Source of the DNA: Rhizobium sp. Q54 | GTDB taxonomy: Bacteria > Pseudomonadota > Alphaproteobacteria > SMXS01 | Reading direction: 5' to 3' | Length of the DNA stretch: 13,737 nucleotides | Assembly: GCA_945872035.1 (NCBI GenBank) | Contig: CAMBYA010000026.1 | Coordinates: 1-13,737 of the forward strand | In this document: positions 1 through 7,800 of the stretch, one piece after another | Position numbering within the stretch: the stretch's first letter is position 1 | How the letters are laid out: every line of letters begins with the position of its first letter | The notes under the pieces: generated by a model | Database searches by the model: none | Seen by the model: the letters and a program-made list of their open reading frames with translations, nothing else | Told to the model about the DNA's origin: nothing | Translations under genes and position numbers: made by a program

Positions 1-318
1 GAGCGGCATCGCACCGAACTTCGCGGCCGTATCCAGGTGCTTCTGGCGGCCTTCCCAGGCGTTGGGATCGCGCTGCCACTCGTTCAGCACCTTCTCGGCT
101 TCCTCGTAGCTGGGCGCCTCGACCTCGTAGAGCGACAGATAGCCCGACACGGTCTGGCTGCCCAGATGGGCGCCCGCCAGCTTGAACACGCTGCCGCGCA
201 CGAAGTTGGGGCAATGGGCCGTGTCCTCGATGTGCTGGTCGACGAACCACTCGTCGAACTGCGCCTGCTTGTCGGCGCTGGGCGGCTCGCAGAGCCCGAT
301 GAGAACGAAACGCGGCAT
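1..318 (-). CDS. DUF4286/EthD-like small protein (partial, C-terminus beyond window)
   Basis: The reading frame is open from an ATG at 318 to the window edge, giving 106 residues with no stop. It begins MPRFVLIGLCEPPSADKQ, then has an acidic/aromatic stretch (FDEWFVDQHIEDTA, residues about 20-33) and a GYLSLYEVEAPS segment (about 59-70). The order of a hydrophobic strand, a D-E-W-(F/Y)-x-x-x-H-(I/L)-x-D helix, then V-x-G-S-x-F-x-L resembles ferredoxin-like dimeric alpha/beta-barrel proteins of the DUF4286/EthD type, which often sit beside catabolic genes and lack a fixed biochemical role. A good ribosome binding site (GGGGAG, 7 bases upstream) supports the start. The gene is divergent from the squalene-hopene cyclase with an 80-bp gap. 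Coding is clear; the family assignment is by resemblance only, and no catalytic role can be claimed. Confidence 0.6.
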   Translation of the reverse strand, partial: MPRFVLIGLCEPPSADKQAQFDEWFVDQHIEDTAHCPNFVRGSVFKLAGAHLGSQTVSGYLSLYEVEAPSYEEAEKVLNEWQRDPNAWEGRQKHLDTAAKFGAMPL

Positions 319-363
319 GGATGGTCTCCCCTGTCTGTGGTGATGTAGAACGTTAGCAGTTTC

Positions 364-392
364 TTGACACAAGGGAACCGCTGACCCAAAAC
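364..392 (+). promoter_or_regulatory. candidate promoter of the cyclase gene, possibly giving a leaderless mRNA
   Basis: A perfect TTGACA -35 box lies at 364-369. The hexamer 17 bases downstream (387-392, CAAAAC) matches the -10 consensus at only three positions. If used, transcription would start at or next to the ATG at 399, which has no recognisable Shine-Dalgarno sequence before it, so the mRNA could be leaderless. The weak -10 box keeps confidence low. Confidence 0.3.
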
Positions 393-398
393 CGGCGA

Positions 399-2432
399 AT
401 GAACGTCGAAACCCCGCTGACCGGCCCGGCCATGGACGACATTTTGCGCGGCGCGATCCGTGACGGGTTCGCGTGGTCGGTGTCGACGCAGCATCCGGAC
501 GGCTACTGGGTCGGCAAGCTGCAGACCAACGCCTGCATGGAAGCCGAGTGGATCCTGGCGCTGCACTTCCTAGGGCTGCACGACCATCCGCACCGGGAAG
601 GGCTGAAGACATCGATCCTGCGCGGCCAGCGCGAGGACGGGTCGTGGTGCATCTATCATGGCGCGCCCGCCGGCGACATCAACGCCACCGTCGAAAGCTA
701 CGCGGCGCTGCGCTGCATGGGCATGGCGGCCGATGATCCGGCGATGGCGAAGGCGCGCGAGTGGATCTTCGCCAGGGGCGGCCTGCGCAATGTGCGGGTG
801 TTCACCCGCTACTGGCTGGCGCTGATCGGCGAATGGCCGTGGGACAAGACCCCCAACATCCCGCCGGAAGTGATCCGTTTCCCGCTGTGGTTCCCGTTCA
901 GCATCTACAATTTCGCGTCCTGGGCGCGGGCGACGCTGATGCCCATCGCCGTACTGTCGGCGAGGCGTCCCGCGCGCCCGCTGGGCAAGGGCCGCACGCT
1001 CGACGAACTGTTCCCCGGCGGCCGTGCGTCGTTCGACTATTCGTTGCCCAAGAAGATCAGGCCGTTCACCTGGGAACAGTTCTTCATGGGCACCGATGCG
1101 ATCCTGCACGGCGCCCAGACCCGCACGCTGATCCCGGGCCGCGAGGCGGCCATCGCCCGCGTGCTGGAATGGATAATCAGGCACCAGGATGCCGACGGCG
1201 CCTGGGGCGGCATCCAGCCGCCATGGATCTACAGCCTGCTGGCGCTGCACATCGAGGGCTATCCCATGGGCCATCCTGTCATGGCCAAGGGGTTGGCGGC
1301 GCTGCACGACCCGCGCTGGTGCTACGAAACGGATGGCGCCGTCAACATCCAGGCGTCGGTGTCGCCGGTGTGGGACACGGTGCTGACCCTGCTGGCCATG
1401 GAGGACTGCGAGGCACTGGACGAGCATGCGCCGGCCGCCGACAAGGCCATCGGCTGGCTGCTCGACAACGAGGTCCGCTACTACGGCGACTGGTCGCAGA
1501 AGGTGAAGGGCGTCGCGCCCGGCGGCTGGGCGTTCGAATACGCCAACCAGTTCTATCCGGATGTGGACGACACCGCCGTGGCGCTGATCGTGCTGGCGAA
1601 GCACCGGCGCGACCCGAAATGGCAGGCGCGCGGCATCGACGCGGTGATCGGCCGGGCCGTCAACTGGGTGCTCGCCATGCAGTGCCGGGGCGGCGGCTGG
1701 GCGGCGTTCGACCGCGACAACGACGCGGCGATCCTGACCCGCATCCCGTTCAGCGACTTCGGCGAGGCGCTCGATCCGCCCAGCGTCGACGTTACCGCCC
1801 ATGTGCTCGAAGCCCTCGGCGTGCTCGGCTACGACCGGCACCATCCGGCGGTCGAGCGCGGCGTCGCCTTCCTGCGCAAGGAGCAGGAGAAGGATGGCAG
1901 CTGGTGGGGCCGCTGGGGCGTCAACTACGTCTATGGCACCTCGGCCGCGCTGCCGGCGCTCAAGGCGGTGGGCGAGGACATGCGCGCCGACTACGTCACC
2001 CGCGCCGCCGACTGGGTGATCGCCCACCAGAACGCGGACGGCGGCTGGGGCGAGACCTGCGGCTCCTATATGGACCGCTCATTGGCCGGCAAGGGCGACA
2101 GCACCGCGTCGCAGACCGCCTGGGCGCTGATGTCGCTGCTCGCCGTCGGCCGGCCCGGGGACCGCGCCGTTGTCGAGACCGGGCTGGGCTATCTGACGGC
2201 GCGCCAGAACGAGGGGACATGGGACGAGGCCGAGTACACCGGCACCGGCTTCCCCGGCTACGGCCTCGGCCGGCACATCGATCTCGGCCAGGGCGTCGAG
2301 GAGAGCCTCGGTCAGTCCATCGAACTCAGCCGCGGCTTCATGATCAACTACAATCTCTACCGACACTACTTCCCGCTGATGGCCATGGGCCGGGCGCGCA
2401 AATACCTGGCGCGTTTGGGGAATGAATCCTGA
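399..2432 (+). CDS. shc: squalene-hopene cyclase
   Basis: This is a class II triterpene cyclase that converts squalene to hopene/hopanol, the committed step of hopanoid synthesis, at the cytoplasmic membrane. The catalytic acid motif DVDD (DXDD) is at residues 388-391 in the context YPDVDDTA. QW repeats that brace the alpha/alpha barrels are seen at about 31-37 (QHPDGYW), 77-83, 263-269, 428-434, 496-502, 544-550 and 603-608. The 677-residue length is slightly above most bacterial homologues. The C-terminus (TGTGFPGYG, then YNLYRHYFPLMAMGRA at 651-666) resembles alphaproteobacterial forms. The ATG at 399 has no clear ribosome binding site; an in-frame ATG at 432 (M12) is a possible alternative. 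No hpn or squalene-synthesis genes lie nearby, so it is an orphan here. The gene ends in a strong terminator. Confidence 0.95.
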   Translation: MNVETPLTGPAMDDILRGAIRDGFAWSVSTQHPDGYWVGKLQTNACMEAEWILALHFLGLHDHPHREGLKTSILRGQREDGSWCIYHGAPAGDINATVESYAALRCMGMAADDPAMAKAREWIFARGGLRNVRVFTRYWLALIGEWPWDKTPNIPPEVIRFPLWFPFSIYNFASWARATLMPIAVLSARRPARPLGKGRTLDELFPGGRASFDYSLPKKIRPFTWEQFFMGTDAILHGAQTRTLIPGREAAIARVLEWIIRHQDADGAWGGIQPPWIYSLLALHIEGYPMGHPVMAKGLAALHDPRWCYETDGAVNIQASVSPVWDTVLTLLAMEDCEALDEHAPAADKAIGWLLDNEVRYYGDWSQKVKGVAPGGWAFEYANQFYPDVDDTAVALIVLAKHRRDPKWQARGIDAVIGRAVNWVLAMQCRGGGWAAFDRDNDAAILTRIPFSDFGEALDPPSVDVTAHVLEALGVLGYDRHHPAVERGVAFLRKEQEKDGSWWGRWGVNYVYGTSAALPALKAVGEDMRADYVTRAADWVIAHQNADGGWGETCGSYMDRSLAGKGDSTASQTAWALMSLLAVGRPGDRAVVETGLGYLTARQNEGTWDEAEYTGTGFPGYGLGRHIDLGQGVEESLGQSIELSRGFMINYNLYRHYFPLMAMGRARKYLARLGNES

Positions 2433-2441
2433 CAAAACACG

Positions 2442-2471
2442 AAAAAAGCCGCCTCGAATTGAGGCGGTTTT
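2442..2471. terminator. bidirectional Rho-independent terminator
   Basis: A 7-bp GC-rich stem (CCGCCTC 2449-2455, GAGGCGG 2461-2467) with a GAATT loop is flanked by six A (2442-2447) on the left and four T (2468-2471) on the right. It therefore has a U tail on both strands: it ends the cyclase transcript ten bases past its stop and can also end the oppositely oriented cold-shock transcript. Confidence 0.85.
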
Positions 2472-2539
2472 CAGGCGAAATTATGGAATAAGTCTATCAG
2501 CGCCCCGAACCGCGCGGTCCGGGCAGAAGGGCGGCGCTT

Positions 2540-2564
2540 GGAGGGCTCACGAGTGAGACCCTCC
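2540..2564. repeat. inverted repeat in the csp 3' region
   Basis: GGAGGG-CTCAC (2540-2550) pairs with GTGAG-A-CCCTCC (2553-2564), an 11-bp stem with one bulged A and a two-base centre. It lies about 18 bases past the csp stop codon and has no U tail. It could protect the 3' end of the csp mRNA or act as an accessory terminator hairpin ahead of 2442-2471. The structure is plain; its role is inferred. Confidence 0.5.
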
Positions 2565-2582
2565 CTGCAGTTCGCCGGCGTG

Positions 2583-2792
2583 TTAGCCGAGGACCTTCAG
2601 TTCTTCAGCTGAGCTTTTGCCGTTGCGGCCACGAGTCAGTTCGTAAGAGACCTTCTGGCCCTCACGCAGGCCCGACAGGCCGGCCCGCTCGACGGCGGAG
2701 ATGTGGACGAAGGCGTCGGCCGAACCATCGTCCGGCTGGATGAAGCCATAGCCCTTGGTCGCATTGAACCACTTCACGGTTCCGTTGGTCAT
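2583..2792 (-). CDS. csp: CspA-family cold-shock protein
   Basis: The 69-residue product is a single cold-shock (OB-fold) domain that binds single-stranded RNA/DNA and acts as an RNA chaperone. It starts [18 protein letters not shown], with RNP1 (KGYGFI) at residues 13-18 and RNP2 (AFVHIS) at 27-32, and ends in [10 protein letters not shown], close to the usual CspA length. The start is set at ATG 2792 because the fold begins there. The open frame extends upstream to a TTG at 2867, but that 25-residue extension is not family-like and overlaps a leader hairpin. A weak AAGAAAG ribosome binding site lies 8 bases before the ATG. The gene follows a DEAD-box helicase on the same strand, a recurring cold-adaptation pairing, but a probable terminator between them suggests a separate csp promoter. 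Confidence 0.93.
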   Translation of the reverse strand: MTNGTVKWFNATKGYGFIQPDDGSADAFVHISAVERAGLSGLREGQKVSYELTRGRNGKSSAEELKVLG

Positions 2793-2823
2793 AGAGAGTG
2801 CTTTCTTCAATAATGGCATAACG

Positions 2824-2851
2824 ACCATCCGCACCAACTGGTGCGGACGGT
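2824..2851 (-). promoter_or_regulatory. leader hairpin upstream of csp
   Basis: A 7-bp perfect stem (CCGCACC 2829-2835, GGTGCGG 2840-2846) with a 4-base loop extends, past one mismatch, to an 11-pair arm at 2824-2851. It lies about 32 bases upstream of the csp start. Long structured leaders that change fold with temperature are known for cspA-type mRNAs, so a leader element is plausible. A DNA operator is the alternative. No confident -10/-35 pair for csp was found; TTGGTG with ATTATT at 17-bp spacing next to this hairpin is a weak candidate. Confidence 0.45.
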
Positions 2852-2962
2852 TTCTCAGCTCGCTCAAGTCCTGGAGATCGGTAGCTCTGTCGGTGACGAA
2901 GCAGATGAGCCGGGTCTTAGGTCACTGATGTTGCGGATATAATCCCGGAAATCGACGAACAC

Positions 2963-3010
2963 AAATAAAATTCGCCGGACGCGGCGCCGCGTTGCAGGCA
3001 GGAAGCCGGC
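2963..3010 (-). terminator. probable terminator of the rhlE transcript
   Basis: Read on the minus strand, GCCGG (3010-3006) pairs with CCGGC (2978-2974), enclosing the perfect palindrome ACGCGGCGCCGCGT (2979-2992). A T-rich tail (GAATTTTATTT, 2973-2963) follows. It starts 24 bases after the helicase stop. The outer arm encloses a 13-base bulge, so it is a branched rather than simple terminator. It would separate rhlE from csp transcription, at least in part. Confidence 0.5.
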
Positions 3011-3033
3011 CCGCAGCGCGGGTTTGCGGGATG

Positions 3034-4320
3034 TCAGGCCGCCTTTTGCATGGGATTGCGGCGCGGGCGGCGACGGCGACGGCTCGGGTTGCGCCCGGCG
3101 TCCGGCTGCCGCGAGTCCGCCGTTGAGTCGCTCCGCTGCGGGCGGGCTTCGCGGGCCGGCGGGGCGTCGCTGCGCTCGGTCACGACCTCGCGGGGCGGCG
3201 ATCCGGCGACGGCAAGTTGCACCCGGATCAGCTTCTCGATGCTTTTCAGATAGGGCCGCTCGGTCGGATCGCAAAACGCGATGGCGATGCCGCCGGCGCC
3301 GGCGCGCGCGGTGCGGCCGATGCGGTGGACGTAGCTTTCCGGCTCGTTCGGCAGCTCGAAATTGATCACGTGGCTGATGCCGTCCACGTCGATGCCGCGG
3401 GCGGCGATGTCGGTGGCGACCAGCACGCGGGACGCGCCGGACTTGAAGCGGTCGAGGGCGCCTTGCCGGGCGCTCTGCGACTTGTTGCCATGGATCGCAT
3501 CGGCGGGCAGGCCCGACTTGCTGAGCTGCTCGGCGACGCGGTTCGCCCGGTGCTTGGTGCGGGTGAACACGATCACCTTGGTCAGCGCCTCGTCACGCAG
3601 CAGGCTGGTCAGCAGCGACTGCTTGCCGGCGGAATCGGTGAAATAGACGCTCTGGGCGATCTTCTCGACGGTGGTCGCCTGGGGCGTTACCTCGACGCGG
3701 ACCGGCTCGATCAGCATGTCCTGGGCGAGCTTGGCCACGTCGGCCGGCATGGTCGCCGAGAACAACAGCGACTGGCGCTTGCGCGGCAGGTGGGCGACGA
3801 TCCTGCGCACGTCGCGGATGAAGCCCATGTCGAGCATGCGGTCCGCTTCGTCCAGCACGAGGATGCCGGTGCCGGTCAGGTTGATGTGCTTCTGGTTGAC
3901 CAGGTCGAGCAGGCGGCCCGGCGTGGCGACGAGAATGTCGACGCCGCGCGCCATGGCCTTGACCTGCGGGTTCTGGCCGACGCCGCCGAGGATGACGGTG
4001 TGGCGCAGGTTCATGTGTGCGCCATAGGCCCGGATGCTGTCGGCGATCTGCACCGCAAGCTCGCGGGTCGGGGCGAGGATCAGCGCGCGCGCCGTCTTCG
4101 GCGCCGCCTGGATCTTCTCGGCGGCCAGCCGCTGCAGCATGGGCAGGGTGAACGCGGCGGTCTTGCCGGTGCCGGTCTGGGCGATGCCCAGCAGGTCGCG
4201 GCCCTGCAGCAGCAGCGGAATGGCCTGGGCCTGGATGGGGGTGGGGGTGGTATAGTTCTCGGCTGCCAGAGCGCGCAGCAGCGGCTCGATGAGGCCGAGA
4301 TCGGTGAAATGGGTCGTCAC
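3034..4320 (-). CDS. rhlE: DEAD-box ATP-dependent RNA helicase, RhlE type
   Basis: This is a 428-residue superfamily 2 RNA helicase that unwinds short RNA duplexes in ribosome assembly and mRNA turnover, typically at low temperature. Motifs run in order: Q motif (TPTPIQ, 25-30), motif I AQTGTGKT (47-54), PTRELA (84-89), TPGR (133-136), DEAD (157-160), SAT (188-190), ATDIAARG (302-309) and [10 protein letters not shown] (332-341). A basic, disordered tail (about 375-428, ending [15 protein letters not shown]) likely adds RNA affinity and is typical of RhlE. The start is placed at GTG 4320 because AGAAGGA lies 10 bases upstream and the family N-terminus (xxFxDLGL) begins there. A GTG 10 codons further up (4350) is in frame but lacks support. 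csp lies downstream on the same strand. Confidence 0.93.
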   Translation of the reverse strand: MTTHFTDLGLIEPLLRALAAENYTTPTPIQAQAIPLLLQGRDLLGIAQTGTGKTAAFTLPMLQRLAAEKIQAAPKTARALILAPTRELAVQIADSIRAYGAHMNLRHTVILGGVGQNPQVKAMARGVDILVATPGRLLDLVNQKHINLTGTGILVLDEADRMLDMGFIRDVRRIVAHLPRKRQSLLFSATMPADVAKLAQDMLIEPVRVEVTPQATTVEKIAQSVYFTDSAGKQSLLTSLLRDEALTKVIVFTRTKHRANRVAEQLSKSGLPADAIHGNKSQSARQGALDRFKSGASRVLVATDIAARGIDVDGISHVINFELPNEPESYVHRIGRTARAGAGGIAIAFCDPTERPYLKSIEKLIRVQLAVAGSPPREVVTERSDAPPAREARPQRSDSTADSRQPDAGRNPSRRRRRPRRNPMQKAA

Positions 4321-4330
4321 TAAAACAGAA

Positions 4331-4337
4331 TCCTTCT
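4331..4337 (-). promoter_or_regulatory. ribosome binding site deciding the rhlE GTG start
   Basis: AGAAGGA (minus strand, 4337-4331) sits 10 bases before the GTG at 4320. It lies inside the frame of the alternative GTG at 4350, so it supports the downstream start. Confidence 0.6.
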
Positions 4338-4459
4338 GCGCCGGGCGCACGCGGTGTTCGCGGACGCTCTCAGCGTGTTGCCTTTTCCACGCGCACCTGG
4401 AATGAAGCGGGGTTTTTCGATGATCATCCGGAAGGAAACGCCATTGCGGCGCATCGCGC

Positions 4460-4472
4460 GATCACGGTGATC
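4460..4472. promoter_or_regulatory. 13-bp palindrome at the predicted rhlE transcription start
   Basis: GATCACGGTGATC is a perfect 6+1+6 inverted repeat lying just downstream of the predicted rhlE -10 box (4480-4485), at about +1 to +13 of the minus-strand transcript. Its position suits a repressor operator. As RNA it would be at most a small 5-bp hairpin. Confidence 0.35.
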
Positions 4473-4479
4473 TGAGGGG

Positions 4480-4508
4480 TAAGTGCGCCCGCGACGGGCC
4501 GATGTCAA
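4480..4508 (-). promoter_or_regulatory. rhlE promoter
   Basis: On the minus strand a perfect TTGACA -35 box (4508-4503) is followed after 17 bp by CACTTA (4485-4480) as the -10 box. Transcription would start near 4473, giving a helicase mRNA leader of about 150 bases. The -35 and spacing are ideal; the -10 is only moderate. Confidence 0.55.
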
Positions 4509-4594
4509 GCGGTATCGGGTTATGACCCTGAAAGGTGATGCGTTTTCGCCACACTCCCGGATTCTTTTCCGGCCCTTGCGGCGAATCCTTTCCC

Positions 4595-4600
4595 TATACT
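4595..4600 (+). promoter_or_regulatory. candidate -10 box for the autotransporter gene
   Basis: TATACT matches the -10 consensus at five of six positions. No good -35 box lies 16-18 bp upstream; TTGCGG at 4576-4581 is only 13 bp away. A start near 4607 would give a leader of about 200 bases containing the hairpin at 4621-4646. An activator-dependent or alternative-sigma promoter is possible. Confidence 0.3.
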
Positions 4601-4620
4601 TACGTCTTGTGCAACCACTG

Positions 4621-4646
4621 CCGCGCGCCGGGGTATGGGCGCGCGG
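4621..4646 (+). repeat. GC-rich hairpin in the autotransporter leader
   Basis: CCGCGCGCC (4621-4629) and GGCGCGCGG (4638-4646) form a perfect 9-bp stem with an 8-base loop (GGGGTATG). The loop contains the ATG of a small leader ORF. An A7 run follows on the plus strand, so it is not a terminator for plus-strand transcripts, and on the minus strand it has no U tail after the stem. Confidence 0.5.
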
Positions 4647-4805
4647 CCGAAAAAAAGCCAGGGGAGCAACGATCGTCCGGCGCCCGTCGCTTTTCCCCTT
4701 CATCCGTCCCGTCCGGCTGCGGTTCGCGCAGTTGGGCGTTGCAATTTACCCTATGAACAGTTGAGATTGCGCTTGCGCTGTCTGAACCACCCGAGAGGCT
4801 TCTGA
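4635..4805 (+). other. possible 56-codon leader ORF abutting the autotransporter start
   Basis: From ATG 4635 the frame stays open for 56 codons and stops at TGA 4803-4805, directly against the autotransporter ATG (TGAATG). The product starts MGARPKKSQGSNDRPAPVAF and is basic and proline-rich, resembling no family. There is no properly spaced ribosome binding site, and the ATG lies in the loop of a 9-bp hairpin. It is either a translationally coupled leader peptide or chance openness in GC-rich DNA. Confidence 0.2.
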
Positions 4806-7800
4806 ATGTACCAAGTCCGACCCCGCCGCCGAATGCGCGCCAGCTGCGCCATCGCCGGTGGCCTCGTGGTCGCCAGCACCATGGGCGTGCCCGATCTTTC
4901 GGAGGCCGCGGACCTGACCATCACGAAGACGGTGACCGAGCCGGTCAGAACCTCCAACGCAAGCGGCGGACCCGGCAACATCCTTATCGAATCCAACGGC
5001 GGCGTCGTGGTCGACAAGGGCACCGCCGTCTTCATCGACAGCAGCCACAAGGTCGATAACAAGGGCCGCGTCGAATCCAAGGGCATTGATGGCCGCGGCA
5101 TCGTCATCACCGGTTCCGTGACCAGCACCGTCACCAACAAGGGCACGATCACCCTCGGCATCGACAGCGACGACAAGACCGTCGACGGCGGCAACATCGG
5201 CATCCTGCTGGACACCGGCGCCAGCATGACCGGCGATATCCTCAACGATACCAGCGGCACGATCAGCGTTTCTGGCGTCAAGTCGGTGGGCATCGTCACC
5301 CGCGGTTCGCTCGCGGGCAACATCAAGAACGATGGCAAGATCGCCGCCACCGGCGATGGCGGCCTCGGCATGCTGCTATCGGGCAACATCACCGGTATCG
5401 TCACCAACAACGGCACGATCAACACCGGTTCGGCATCGACCCAGTCCTTTGACAAGGACGGCAAGACGATCACCAATCCCGAGACGGCTGGCGGCGACGG
5501 TCTCGCGGTCAGCGGCAATGTCGGTGGCGGCATTCTCAACACCGGCGACAAGCTGACCGACCAGGAGGAGAAGGATCTCACCGCCGGCAAGGTCGAAACC
5601 GTGCGCGGACTGAAGAAAGATGCCATCGGCACCGACGCCACGATCACCATCATCGGCCCCGAGAATGCCTTGCATGTGGGTCCGGGCGCGGGCGGGACCG
5701 CCGGCGGCAGCATCACCATCGGCGCGGTCACCAAGGAATCCTACGGCATCATCAATCGCGGCGACATGGCCAGCAGCACGACGAAGGATCTCGGCACCGC
5801 CGAGACCGTGCGCATCGGCCTGGGCGCCGGGTCGGCGGCGTCGGGCACCACCACGGTGGTCGGCGGCTTCTTCAACGACGGCGGCGACATCACCACCAAG
5901 AGCACCAGCGGCAAGTCCACGAGCTTGGCCATCGGCTCTGGCGCGGTCCTGCCCGAGATCAGAAATGTGGGCACCATGACGGCCACGACCACGACCGGCG
6001 ACGCCGTGGTCATCGGGATCGAGGATAGCGCCCAGGTCGACAAGCTGACCAATTCCGGCCTGCTGCGGGCCGAGTCGACGTCCGTGGGCGGCGACGCCTT
6101 CACCATCGTCGATGCGTCCGGCACGCTGAAGGTGATCGAGAACACCGGCACCATCTCGTCGATCGAGACCACGGGCGTCGATGTGAAGGGCCAGCGGATC
6201 ACCACCACGGGCACCGCCATCGACCTCAGCACCTCGAAGGCCGACGTCACCGTGCTCAACAAGGGCACCATCGCGGGCGACGTGCTGTTCGGCAGCGGCG
6301 CCGACAAGTACACTCTCGACGGCGGCACCCAGACCGGCACCATCGATTTCGGCGAGGGCGAGAACACCTTCTCGCTGAACAAGGCGATTTTCGCCGGCGA
6401 CCTTGCCGCCACGAAGGGCGTCGTCGACCTTGTGGTCAAGGCATCCACCTTCGCCATCGTCAGCGAGGACGGCGCGCAGGTGCGCGACGCCACCTTCGAC
6501 AAGGACTCGACGCTGATCGTGCCGATCTTCGGCAGCGACGCCGTCGCCGGTACCTTGACGGCCACCGGCACGGTCGCCCTGGCCAATGGCACAGCCGTGG
6601 TCACCGACTTCAAGACATTGGCGTCGGAGGACATCACCTTCACGCTGGTCCAGGCCCAGACGCTGAATCTCGAAGCCGGCATCGAGGGGCTGGACGTTTC
6701 CGACACCTCGGCGTTCTTCAATATCGATCTGGCGCTCGACGAGGAGGATCCCAACAAGCTGGTCGTCACTGTCCACCGGGCGACCGCCGATGAACTGGGC
6801 CTCAACAACAACCAGACCGCCGTGTTCAACGTCACCAAGACGCTGCTGGAACAGGACACTGAACTGGGCGCGGCGATGGCCAACCTGAAGACCAATGAAG
6901 AGGTCCAGGACGCCTTCAACCAGCTCATGCCCGACAACAGCGGCGCGACGCAGCAGGGCATCTTCAAGACCCAGGCCGCCATCTTCGGTGCCATCAACAA
7001 GCGCATGGACGGCATCTACAAGCTGGACCAGCGCTACAAGGAGCGGGTCGAGCGCATCGCCGGCAAGGATCCCAAACGCGCCAAGAAGATGGGACAGCGC
7101 GACAAGCCGACAATCTGGGCCGAACAGCTCGTGCTGGTCGCCAACCAGAAGCCGTTCGACGACCAGCTTGGCTTTGGCGGCTACAGCTATGGCGTGGCGC
7201 TGGGCGCCGACTATCCGCTGCTCGGCCTCGACGCCGTGGGCATCAGCCTCTCGCAGGTCTGGTCCGAGTACAGGGAGAAGACCTCGTTCGACACGCCGAC
7301 GGCGGTGTCGACCACCCAGTTCAACGTCTATGCGGGCTGGGAAAGCAAGGGCTTCTTCATCGACGTCAGCGGCGGCTACGGCTTCAGTTCCTATGACGGC
7401 GAGCGCAACATTGTCATCGGGTCGGTCAACCGGACCTCGCTCAGCGAGTGGAAAGGCCACCACTTCGGCGCCAATGTGCGCGGCGGCTACGGCGTGAACG
7501 TCGGCCGCTTCTCGCTGATGGCGGCCGCGAGCTTCAGCTGGCTGAAGCTGCACGAGAACGGCTATGTCGAAAAAGGCCTGTGCGAGGAGTGCGTCACATC
7601 GGGCGCCGCCAGCAATCTGGTCGTGGGCGAGCAGGACGTCAGCTTCGCGCGGGGCAATATCGGCCTGACGGCGGGCATGAAGTTCGAGGATGGCACCGGT
7701 ATCATCGAGCCCAATGTCCGGGTCGGCGCCGTCCACGAGTTCAGCTACAAGGGACCGACGAACACCGCTTATTTCGGCCATCTGCCGAAGAACGCGAACC

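Larger units (their letters stand above)
4321..4805. other. 485-bp divergent intergenic region between rhlE and the autotransporter gene
   Basis: No conserved protein-coding gene is supported here. The ORFs longer than 60 codons on either strand are arginine/proline-rich and look like no protein family. The region holds the rhlE promoter (4480-4508), a 13-bp palindrome (4460-4472), a candidate -10 box for the autotransporter (4595-4600), a GC-rich hairpin (4621-4646) and a small leader ORF (4635-4805). Both flanking genes therefore seem to have leaders of 100 bases or more. Confidence 0.6.

Noticed and set aside
570..2027. Long minus-strand open frame (485 codons) opposite the squalene-hopene cyclase
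   Set aside because: It is antisense to a clearly recognised gene, its product is arginine/histidine/glutamine-rich without domains, and such frames are expected from strong GC third-position bias.
761..2425. Plus-strand 554-codon frame inside the cyclase gene
   Set aside because: It is a shifted frame of the cyclase; the product is low-complexity R/A/G/P-rich and has no family features.
2793..2867. 25-residue N-terminal extension of the cold-shock protein
   Set aside because: It starts at a TTG, crosses a leader hairpin, and is unlike CspA-family N-termini; the fold begins at the ATG at 2792.
3217..4323. Plus-strand 368-codon frame opposite rhlE
   Set aside because: It is the antisense shadow of all helicase motifs; no independent promoter or ribosome binding site was seen.
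4320..4703. Minus-strand 127-codon frame upstream of rhlE
   Set aside because: The product is R/K/S-rich and family-less, and the frame overlaps the rhlE promoter and leader.
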